This document shows, piece by piece, positions 1 to 6,813 of a stretch of DNA of 64,000 bases. The translations under genes were made by a program, and so were the position numbers. Source of the DNA: Chromohalobacter sp. 11-W (lineage in GTDB: Bacteria > Pseudomonadota > Gammaproteobacteria > Pseudomonadales > Halomonadaceae); assembly GCF_029889905.1 (NCBI RefSeq), contig NZ_JARANZ010000010.1:1-64000 (forward strand), written 5' to 3'. The notes under the pieces are model-generated. The model was given only the letters and a program-made list of their open reading frames with translations. It was not told the origin of the DNA and searched no databases. Within the stretch, counting starts at the first letter, position 1. Each line of letters begins with the position of its first letter.

Positions 1-492
1 GAGTGGTCGGATCACATGCGCAACGTGGCTGCTGCGCTCTTTCGATTGGAGCACAATCGCGACGAGCAAGACATGCTGGAGGTGCTGGGCACGTTGGTCG
101 AGTGGCTCAAGGCGCCCGAGCAAACCGGGCTACGACGGGCCTTCGTGGTGTGGATACGCCGCGTACTGCTGCCCAACCGGGCGCCAGGGATGGAACTGCC
201 CGAGTTCAACGAGTTGCAGGATCTACACGAGGTACACGACATGCTGGCAGAACGCATCAAGCAATGGCCTGAACGGTGGGAAGAAAAAGGCCGCCAGGAA
301 GGGCGTCAAGAAGGTCGCCAGGAAGGACTTCAGGAAGGACGTCAAGAAGCTGAGAAGCGCGCTTTGGAAGAAAAGCGTAATACCGCGCGTAATCTGATCG
401 CCCGCACCGAGATGGAAGACCAGTTGATTGCGGAGATTACGGGTTTGGCCGTTGAGGAAGTGAGTCAGCTGCGTCCCGAGAATAAGCACTGA
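1..492 (+). CDS. Rpn-family nuclease / putative transposase, C-terminal part (5' end outside window)
   Basis: The reading frame is open to base 1, with a methionine at base 16 that is probably internal, so this is the 3' part of a longer gene. The residues seen match the C-terminal half of Rpn/YhgA-type recombination-promoting nucleases: a helical segment followed by a charged tail. That tail holds a perfect-to-near-perfect pentapeptide array (GRQEG five times, bases about 292-350), which is typical of this family. The PD-(D/E)XK nuclease core would lie upstream and cannot be checked. Family members promote RecA-independent recombination and often vary in copy number. A terminator follows at 530-555, and the next gene is unrelated. 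Confidence 0.75.
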   Translation, partial: EWSDHMRNVAAALFRLEHNRDEQDMLEVLGTLVEWLKAPEQTGLRRAFVVWIRRVLLPNRAPGMELPEFNELQDLHEVHDMLAERIKQWPERWEEKGRQEGRQEGRQEGLQEGRQEAEKRALEEKRNTARNLIARTEMEDQLIAEITGLAVEEVSQLRPENKH

Positions 493-529
493 CTCCCTCG
501 TTTAATTGACCATGAACTGATGTTTGATG

Positions 530-555
530 ACGGCCTCTTTCGGGGCCGTTTTCGT
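530..555 (+). terminator. Rho-independent terminator after the Rpn-like gene
   Basis: The stem ACGGCC (530-535) pairs with GGCCGT (544-549), extended by two further pairs, and is followed by the T-rich stretch TTTCGTT. It lies 38 bases after the stop at 492. Confidence 0.75.
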
Positions 556-671
556 TGGTGGCCGGGGCATGAGCGCGCCCATGCTGGGATGGCGAGGCTT
601 TTCATCTTCCGGTGGGTGCGCTTTGGCGTCACGATAGGGTGTTGTGCAAAGCGAAATGGGGCTCGGCATTG

Positions 672-1112
672 ATGTTCAAACGTATTCTGGTGGTGTGTAC
701 GGGCAATATCTGTCGTAGCCCGGTGGCGGCGGCGCTGTTACAGCGGCAGTATCCTGACCGGATGATCGCCACGGCGGGTCTTGGCGCGCGTGTGGGAGAG
801 GGCGTCGAGACGCATTCCCGTGCCTTGGCGGAGGCCGAAAAGCCGGAGCTCGCCAATGCGCTCAAGGCGCATAAGGCACGCCAGATCGATGAAACGATGC
901 TGCGCGAAGCGGACTTGGTCTTGGTAATGACGGAACGCCAACGTAGCGCGGTGGGGGAGCTGTTACCCTCGGCGTTCGGCAAGACCATGCTGTTCGGGCG
1001 TTGGCTGGCCAACCCGGAAATTTCCGACCCCTACGGCAAGAGCGATGAAGCGTTCACGCACGTGCATCGGCAATTGGTCAACGCGGCCGAGGCGTGGGCG
1101 GGGAAGTTGTAG
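672..1112 (+). CDS. wzb: Low-molecular-weight protein-tyrosine phosphatase (Wzb/Etp-like)
   Basis: A cytoplasmic phosphatase of 146 residues, the normal size for the family. The P-loop CTGNICRS (C-X5-R-S) sits near the N-terminus (about residues 9-16), and the general-acid loop DPYGKS lies near the C-terminus. In Wzx/Wzy systems this enzyme removes phosphate from the tyrosine tail of the Wzc kinase and so controls chain assembly. The matching wzc lies at 6814. The start at 672 is chosen because the conserved MFKRILVVCTGN begins there; an upstream in-frame ATG at 612 would add 20 unconserved residues. Unusually, the gene has its own terminators on both sides and is separated from wza-wzc by about 4.4 kb and a divergent gene. 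An arsenate reductase role is less likely given the neighbours. Confidence 0.88.
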   Translation: MFKRILVVCTGNICRSPVAAALLQRQYPDRMIATAGLGARVGEGVETHSRALAEAEKPELANALKAHKARQIDETMLREADLVLVMTERQRSAVGELLPSAFGKTMLFGRWLANPEISDPYGKSDEAFTHVHRQLVNAAEAWAGKL

Positions 1113-1165
1113 CCTGGTATTGAGAAATTATACGTACTGAACAGTGCAGTGACGCGTAAATGCTG

Positions 1166-1190
1166 ACGGCCCCTCTTTTGGGGCCGTTTG
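1166..1190 (+). terminator. Rho-independent terminator between wzb and the convergent beta-helix gene
   Basis: A perfect 8-bp stem, ACGGCCCC (1166-1173) with GGGGCCGT (1180-1187), encloses the loop TCTTTT and is followed by TTTGCGTTT. It is placed between convergent genes and may serve both strands. Confidence 0.8.
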
Positions 1191-1217
1191 CGTTTGTGGG
1201 GCAAGCTTGTCGCTGCT

Positions 1218-3371
1218 TTAGCCGTCGGCCATGAGGTCGTCGTCGAGTTCGAAGGCGGTCAGATTGCCGATGGCGGCGTTCTTGCGATTGCCGTACCCGG
1301 TCAGCGAGGCTTGCGGTGGGCGCTGGAGGGTGCGTATCGCGGGGGTTTCGGTGGCCTGGCCAGTGTTTTCGAAGGTGCAGTCGCGGAAGGTGAGATAGTT
1401 GCTCTCATTGGCCATGAAGACACCGGGCGCTGCGTCCAAGGTGATCATGTAGCCGTGCTGGGCGAGGTCTTTCTTGAAACGGCAGCGTTCGAAGCGCACC
1501 ACATGCCGCGCATTGCGTTTGTCGCTGTTGTGCAGGTAGAGGTGCCCGCCGCCGGGGGTGAAGTCGAACCGGCAGTGGCGGTAACGGTGATGCTGCGTGG
1601 TGTCGAAGATATCGAAGCGCGGTACGCCGTCACCGAGTCGGCAGGCGTCTACATCGAGCGTCTCGAAGGCTTTGATCCAGCCGGCGGATATCTCGCAGTC
1701 GTGCAGGCTGATGCGCTCGGCCGGTACATGAAAGAGCCGCGCCTGCGTGGCGCTCAGCGTGAAGTCGCGCAGGTGCGATTGGCCGAGGAGCTTGAAACCT
1801 ACGAGGGCGGACTCATCGGTGTCGCCGTGTCGGCTCTGGAAGTGGGCGAGATGCAGATCGCCTTTGAAGCCGGCCGCCGAGACGATTGAGGCGTAACTGG
1901 CGCGCATGCTGTCATGGCGCGATGCGTTGAACGTCTGCCAGGTTTCGTCGAAATGGCGGATATCGATATGTCCATCGCCTGTGAGCAATAGGGAGCAGCC
2001 ACTGCGCTGGGAGCCACGTAGTTTTGTACAGAGACGTTGCCCCGTTAGGTGGCTGGCCGCAAGGTCCATCTCGATACAAAAGCCTCTGTCGATGTCGCGT
2101 GACAGGCAGCCGTCGACAATGTGACGCACGGGCGTGCCATGTAGGTCTTTGAGGTAAAAGCCGATGTTGGTGGTCTCGGCGATGCAGCCACGTACCGTAA
2201 AATGTCCAACACCCAACGACGGGACGCGTCCGGTGGTGGCGACGAAGCCATAATGCGTCGTATCGCTTGAGCGACAATTGATGAAACGTACCGCGTCACT
2301 ATTTTCGGCCCAGTAACCGGCGTTGAATTCGTCATCTCCGTAATCGATGCTGGCGTGATGGCCGTTTTCGGCAAAGCAGTCGATGAAATCTATGCGCTCG
2401 CTGAGTATGTGTTCCGGGCTACTGCCGTAGGTGTCGCTCACGAAACCGATGCGGGTGAAATCTCGGGCCTCGCAACCCTCGATGCTGCCGTCGCGTGAAT
2501 CGACGACGAAAATACCATCGCCGTGATTGCCACGCGAGTGGTGGGTACGTACGTTCTCAAGTTTGAAGCTACTGGCTTCCACACGTAGGCAGGCCTGATG
2601 TGAGTGGCGGCATACGAGGTTGCGCGCGGAGACGTTATGGCCGCGTAGATACAGCGGTAGGCAGCCGGTGAAGGCGTTATAGTTGCGCGGCGTCCAGGTG
2701 CGAGGGTCGGCGCTGACATTGCCGTCCAAGGTGAATCCTTCGATCGAGGCGCCGTCTTGGACCTCCACCAGGCTACCCATGTTGTGTCCAGTGTAGCGCA
2801 GTGTGGTGTGTGATGGTCCCGCGCCGTTGACGTCGACGCCGTTGAAGACCAACCCCGTGCCTGATAGCGCGTAATCCCCGGCGGGGAACACCACTGCCAA
2901 TCCCATGGTGGAGGCGGTCTTGGCAAGCTGTGCAAGGGGGGCGTACTGATCGCTGCCACCCCCCATGGCACCGAACATAGCGGGGGTGAGTGTGTCGTCG
3001 AGGCGCCGTAGAAAGCGCCCATTGGCCTGGTCGTGGGTGCGAAAACATGTGCCGCCGTCTTCCTCGCGCTGTTCATTGGCGTACCAAGTGAAATGCCCTC
3101 CGCCCAGCGTATCCCCCGCGTAATAGCCGACCACTTCGATGCGTTGCCCGTCCTGAAGGCGGGTAACGTCCAGTGCCTGCATCTCGGCGATGGAGTCGGC
3201 ATGCAGCGTCTCTGCTCCCTCCTGCGTTGTTTTTCCCTCTTTGTCTCTTTTTTCCATACCTGCAGCGTGTTTTTCCATACCGGCCGCGTGAGTCGGCAAT
3301 AAACCGGAAGCGGTCAGTACAGCGCCGCCCTGGAGTAGTCGAGTCAAGAGCCGTCTTCTCGAAGTGTTCAT
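1218..3371 (-). CDS. Tat-exported right-handed beta-helix (pectate-lyase-3-like) protein
   Basis: 717 residues. The N-terminus carries SRRRLLT followed by a hydrophobic stretch and an Ala-rich cleavage region, as in a twin-arginine signal peptide, so export of a folded protein is likely. Residues about 70-190 resemble the tailspike/pectate-lyase-3 N-terminal module, with Gly-rich GGGHFTW and the PAGDYALSGTG segment. The rest is rich in short repeated strands typical of a right-handed beta-helix. Such proteins cleave, epimerise or bind acidic polysaccharides. The position between wzb and the initiating transferase suggests an enzyme acting on the polymer made by this locus. A 7-residue unit, HAAGMEK, is duplicated just after the signal peptide. 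The start is supported by GGAGGG five bases upstream. Catalytic residues were not identified, so the activity (lyase, hydrolase, epimerase or none) is open. Confidence 0.75.
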   Translation of the reverse strand: MNTSRRRLLTRLLQGGAVLTASGLLPTHAAGMEKHAAGMEKRDKEGKTTQEGAETLHADSIAEMQALDVTRLQDGQRIEVVGYYAGDTLGGGHFTWYANEQREEDGGTCFRTHDQANGRFLRRLDDTLTPAMFGAMGGGSDQYAPLAQLAKTASTMGLAVVFPAGDYALSGTGLVFNGVDVNGAGPSHTTLRYTGHNMGSLVEVQDGASIEGFTLDGNVSADPRTWTPRNYNAFTGCLPLYLRGHNVSARNLVCRHSHQACLRVEASSFKLENVRTHHSRGNHGDGIFVVDSRDGSIEGCEARDFTRIGFVSDTYGSSPEHILSERIDFIDCFAENGHHASIDYGDDEFNAGYWAENSDAVRFINCRSSDTTHYGFVATTGRVPSLGVGHFTVRGCIAETTNIGFYLKDLHGTPVRHIVDGCLSRDIDRGFCIEMDLAASHLTGQRLCTKLRGSQRSGCSLLLTGDGHIDIRHFDETWQTFNASRHDSMRASYASIVSAAGFKGDLHLAHFQSRHGDTDESALVGFKLLGQSHLRDFTLSATQARLFHVPAERISLHDCEISAGWIKAFETLDVDACRLGDGVPRFDIFDTTQHHRYRHCRFDFTPGGGHLYLHNSDKRNARHVVRFERCRFKKDLAQHGYMITLDAAPGVFMANESNYLTFRDCTFENTGQATETPAIRTLQRPPQASLTGYGNRKNAAIGNLTAFELDDDLMADG

Positions 3372-3752
3372 TTTTCCCTCCGAAATAATTGCCTAGCGTA
3401 GATGAAATTTTGTTGAGTAATAAGATGAGTATTTTACTTATTGGTGGCGTATTTTTATCATTTTAGTTGTCTTTCGTTATTCGTAGTGAAGGCGCGTTAA
3501 GTGCGTGATGAGTAGCGTTGATATTATTGTGTGGTCTCGTTTGATGTCTGTTTATTACGGCATTGTAAGTGTAAAGTGCGACTGGTTTTTGACGTACGAT
3601 TTGGGTGCTTTTGCGTATGAATAATATAGGGTTCCTTAATCACTAAAACCGTCTGGCTGTAAAGATGAACACTTTGTAACTTGTTTGGCGAAAACCCGGT
3701 TATTTACGTCCTTAAGCGGGCGGCACGGGACACTGAAAAGGTGGCGTCAATC
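3372..3752. other. AT-rich divergent intergenic region upstream of the initiating transferase
   Basis: About 380 bases, much richer in A+T than the flanking genes, lie between the divergent beta-helix gene and the WbaP-like gene and must hold promoters for both. A TTGACG hexamer at 3589-3594 and TA-rich sequence near 3616-3627 could be promoter elements, but the spacing is poor. No ops element or coding signal was seen here. The low GC fits either a regulatory region (for example H-NS-type silencing) or acquired DNA. Confidence 0.4.
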
Positions 3753-5108
3753 ATGTTCAATAAGCATAAAATTTTGGAGAAGATGGATCGTTCGGCATGG
3801 GGGGGCGGTGAGTCGTGGGCGGCGAGTGGCCAAGCGCTAGACACGCGTTACGAACGCCGCCACTCACGCTGGTACGAGCAGTGCCTGATGGGTATGCCGT
3901 TTCACTTCATCGTAGGCTTGCCGGCGGTCGTGATGGTGCCGTCGCTGGTGGTGCACGGTGAGGGGTTTTGGCGCGACCTTCCACCGGGCCTTGCTACGAC
4001 GCTATGGGCGGTGGGGGCGGCATTCCTGATCACATTGTTCGTCTTGCATCGCATGACGCGTTTTCCTGGGACGCAGGCGGTGGTCTATGTCGTGCCGCTG
4101 GTCAGTGCGGTGTTCGCGTTGACCTGGGCGTTGCTGCTTGGCGTGGCGCCTGTCGACGAACGCGTGCTGTGGGGGGGGTATGTGGCAAGCCTGCTGTGGT
4201 TCCTGGTCGGCTATGCGGCGGCACAGCGGTTCAGGCGCCCGCGCTTTGCTTTGGTTCCGCTGGGCGAGGCGCGCCACCTCACCGAGACCGAAGAGAGTCG
4301 ACTGTACCGACTCGAAGTGCCGCGCCTGGGTGCGCAGCGTATCGACGGCATCATCGCCGACCTGCGCAGCGATGAGCTCAATCAGGAGTGGGTGCGGTTT
4401 CTCACCAAGTGCACTTTGCACGGCATTCCCGTGTACCAGATCAAGCAGATCGATGAGTCGCGCACCGGCCGCGTGAAGTACGAACACCTAGCGGATACGG
4501 AGCTGGTCTCCTGGTTGCCGTCACCTTTGTATAGCGCCTGCAAGCGGGGGCTTGATATCTGCGGTGCCATGCTGCTGTTGCCGTTGCTGGCGCCCATCAT
4601 GTTGGCCACGGCATGGGCGATCCGCCGCGACAGTTCGGGGCCGGTGTTTTTCTTGCAATGGCGGATGGGACATCGCGGCCGACCGTTTCGAATCTACAAG
4701 TTTCGCAGCATGTATTGCGACATGAAGGGGAAGGAGTTCGCTTCCGGTGAGGATGATCCGCGCATCACGCCGGTGGGCAGGGTGATCCGCAAGTACCGCC
4801 TGGATGAGTTACCGCAGCTTCTCAACGTGCTCAAGGGCGACATGAGTTTCATCGGTCCGCGCCCCGAGCCTGTGGATCTCTCACAGTGGTACGAGCAGGA
4901 CATACCGCTTTTTAGCTACCGGCGTGTCGTCAGGCCGGGCATCTCGGGCTGGGCCCAGGTCGAGCAGGGCTATGCGGCGGAAGTCGATGATATGGCCATC
5001 AAGTTGCAGTACGACTTCTATTACATCAAGCATTTTTCGCTGTGGCTCGACGTACTGATTCTACTGCGCACGTTGAAGACGATCGGTACCGGGTTTGGGG
5101 CGCGCTGA
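3753..5108 (+). CDS. Undecaprenyl-phosphate sugar-1-phosphate transferase (WbaP/WcaJ-like)
   Basis: An initiating enzyme that transfers a hexose-1-phosphate (usually glucose or galactose) from UDP-sugar to undecaprenyl phosphate at the inner membrane, starting each repeat unit. The 451-residue protein has four N-terminal membrane segments, a central soluble region with LGAQRIDGIIADL, and a C-terminal catalytic domain from about residue 260. The catalytic domain contains the membrane hairpin after CKRGLDICG, then FRIYKFRSM, DDPRITPVG, RKYRLDELPQL and SFIGPRPE, all hallmarks of the bacterial sugar transferase family. The start at 753 of the fourth kilobase (3753) follows GAAAAGGTGG; the frame extends upstream to 3681 without conserved residues. 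A terminator at 5142 separates it from wza. The sugar specificity cannot be read from sequence, though galE downstream makes galactose possible. Confidence 0.9.
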   Translation: MFNKHKILEKMDRSAWGGGESWAASGQALDTRYERRHSRWYEQCLMGMPFHFIVGLPAVVMVPSLVVHGEGFWRDLPPGLATTLWAVGAAFLITLFVLHRMTRFPGTQAVVYVVPLVSAVFALTWALLLGVAPVDERVLWGGYVASLLWFLVGYAAAQRFRRPRFALVPLGEARHLTETEESRLYRLEVPRLGAQRIDGIIADLRSDELNQEWVRFLTKCTLHGIPVYQIKQIDESRTGRVKYEHLADTELVSWLPSPLYSACKRGLDICGAMLLLPLLAPIMLATAWAIRRDSSGPVFFLQWRMGHRGRPFRIYKFRSMYCDMKGKEFASGEDDPRITPVGRVIRKYRLDELPQLLNVLKGDMSFIGPRPEPVDLSQWYEQDIPLFSYRRVVRPGISGWAQVEQGYAAEVDDMAIKLQYDFYYIKHFSLWLDVLILLRTLKTIGTGFGAR

Positions 5109-5141
5109 GGTGTGCCTACGTTGAATTGAGTCATTGTGTGT

Positions 5142-5173
5142 CGCCCCCGTCTCTGTGCGGGGGCGTTCTGTTT
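5142..5173 (+). terminator. Rho-independent terminator after the initiating transferase
   Basis: The stem CGCCCCCG (5142-5149) pairs with CGGGGGCG (5158-5165) and is followed by TTCTGTTT. It separates the WbaP-like gene from the wza operon unless it is read through. Confidence 0.8.
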
Positions 5174-5278
5174 AAAGGATTAGTTTTCTCATTCCTCTTT
5201 GTGGTTAATTTTTTGTACTTGATGGATGAGTTTATTGGTTAAAAGGCGCGATTTAGCAACGAGTAAAACCCAATGTAA

Positions 5279-5317
5279 GCATTGTGTAAATTCAGCCTAT
5301 GAATCGTTACACAATGC
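5279..5317. promoter_or_regulatory. 11-bp perfect inverted repeat upstream of wza
   Basis: GCATTGTGTAA (5279-5289) and TTACACAATGC (5307-5317) are perfect reverse complements separated by 17 bases, in the AT-rich leader about 230 bases before wza. There is no T-run after it, so an operator for a dimeric activator or repressor is more likely than a terminator. The cognate regulator is unknown. Confidence 0.5.
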
Positions 5318-5488
5318 ATAGAATGAAATCCGCAAGAAGAAGATTATGTAAGCAAGGTAGGACGGTGCGAAGTTCAAGAGTTTCGTGACTAAAGAGTACG
5401 TAACACACGAGATGCGTGCCGCAAGCCAAAAGTAGAGAAAGGGTTTGAAAATTAGTGTTATGGCCCGGGAGATGTGGTGTCGCTCCAG

Positions 5489-5500
5489 GGCGGTAGCGTG
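5489..5500 (+). promoter_or_regulatory. ops element (RfaH recruitment site) in the wza leader
   Basis: GGCGGTAGCGTG matches the 12-base core of the ops/JUMPstart element exactly. It lies in the sense orientation 49 bases before the wza start and right before a roughly 15-kb polysaccharide operon, the classic position. In enterobacteria, RNA polymerase pauses at ops and RfaH binds the exposed non-template strand, suppressing termination and coupling translation over long surface-polymer operons. The remainder of 5109-5548 is AT-rich and holds the terminator at 5142 and the inverted repeat at 5279; no gene was seen in it. The element also argues against the longer in-frame wza start at 5474. 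Confidence 0.85.
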
Positions 5501-5548
5501 GGTAAAAGAATTTTAGGCCCTAACAACACGACGAGTGAGGGAATCGGC

Positions 5549-6715
5549 ATGATTGCAAGCCGTATGGAATACCGTTCGGGGTGGAGAAAGCCGCTACTGG
5601 GGCTTTCTTTCGTGGTGGCGCTCTCGGGTTGTGCATTCGCGCCCGGTGGGAACATCGATTATGAAGCTGATTCGCAGGGAGAGGACATCTCCGACAATAT
5701 CGAGGTCAAGGCAATTACGCCGAGTCTCGTCAAGGCGCTGGCGGCGACGGAAGACGAGTTACGCGATTCGTTGTTCGAATACACCGAGAATGCGGTGCCC
5801 GAATCCGAGATCGATTACGACTACATGATTGGACGCGGCGATGTGCTCAACGTAGTGGTGTATGACCATCCTGAGTTGACGATTCCCGCCGGTAGCGAGC
5901 GTAGCGCTGTCGAGTCGGGCAACGTAGTGCACTCGGACGGCACTATCTTCTATCCCTACATCGGCACGGTGGAGGTGGCGGGGCGCACGGTGCGTGATGT
6001 CCGCGGGGAGATCCAGCGCCGCCTGCAGGGCTACATCGCGCAACCCCAGGTGGATGTGAAAGTCGCTGCCTTCAACGCCCAGAAAGCGTATGTCACCGGC
6101 CAGGTCGACAGTCCGGGAGCGCAGCCGATCACCAATGTGCCGCTGACAGTGCTGGATGCGCTCAGCAGCGTCGGCGGTTTGACCCTGGGCGGCGACTGGC
6201 ATGACGTGGTGCTGACCCGCGGTGGTGTCGAGCGGCACTTGTCAGTGTACGACATGCTAGTTAATGGCGATCTCGATCAGAACCTGTTGCTGCAGGATGG
6301 CGACGTGCTGCATGTGCCAGTGGTCGGTAACCAGCAGGTATACGTGATGGGCGAGGTCAACACACCGACCGCCGTGCCGATGCCGAATGCGCGCTTCTCG
6401 CTGACCAATGCCTTGTCACAGGCCGGGGGTATCAACGAGAGCAGCGCCGATGCTTCGGGCATCTTCGTGATTCGCCGCAATCACGATGTCGACAGCGATA
6501 CCTTCGCAACCGTCTACCAGCTCAACGCCAAGAATGCGGTCTCATTCGTGCTGGGGTCGGAGTTCATCCTGCAGCCCACCGATGTGGTGTATGTCACTGC
6601 CGCGCCGATCGCGCGCTGGAACCGCGTCATCACCCAGATCCTGCCCAGTATAACGGCGATCTACCAGGTGACACAGGCCACGCGTGACATCCAGGACCTC
6701 AACGACGACTTTTAA
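5549..6715 (+). CDS. wza: Outer-membrane polysaccharide export lipoprotein Wza
   Basis: 388 residues. Wza forms the octameric outer-membrane channel for capsule/EPS export. The N-terminus is a lipoprotein signal with lipobox LSGC and Cys28 as the lipidated residue. The polysaccharide export domain starts around residue 88 (DYMIGRGDVLNVVVYDHPEL) and is followed by two SLBB-type repeats and a C-terminal amphipathic helix after RWNRVITQILP, which would form the barrel. The ATG at 5549 follows a GAGG box and gives a normal signal peptide; an upstream in-frame GTG at 5474 would place the ops element inside the coding sequence. It is the first gene of the long operon, followed 98 bases later by wzc. 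Confidence 0.93.
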   Translation: MIASRMEYRSGWRKPLLGLSFVVALSGCAFAPGGNIDYEADSQGEDISDNIEVKAITPSLVKALAATEDELRDSLFEYTENAVPESEIDYDYMIGRGDVLNVVVYDHPELTIPAGSERSAVESGNVVHSDGTIFYPYIGTVEVAGRTVRDVRGEIQRRLQGYIAQPQVDVKVAAFNAQKAYVTGQVDSPGAQPITNVPLTVLDALSSVGGLTLGGDWHDVVLTRGGVERHLSVYDMLVNGDLDQNLLLQDGDVLHVPVVGNQQVYVMGEVNTPTAVPMPNARFSLTNALSQAGGINESSADASGIFVIRRNHDVDSDTFATVYQLNAKNAVSFVLGSEFILQPTDVVYVTAAPIARWNRVITQILPSITAIYQVTQATRDIQDLNDDF

Positions 6716-6813
6716 GCCGTCATTGTCTCAAGGCCCGCCGTCGCTGCCGCCTAATGCGTTGATATGACACGGCGTCGGGCCTCGAGCCCACATTCTCTTG
6801 GAGTGGGAATTCT

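Noticed and set aside
1188-1889. 233-residue open frame on the + strand
   Set aside because: It is antisense to the beta-helix gene and begins inside the terminator region; no family resemblance was seen.
5474-5548. N-terminal extension of wza from an upstream GTG
   Set aside because: It would contain the ops element within coding sequence and put 25 unconserved residues before a normal lipoprotein signal; the ATG at 5549 has its own GAGG box.
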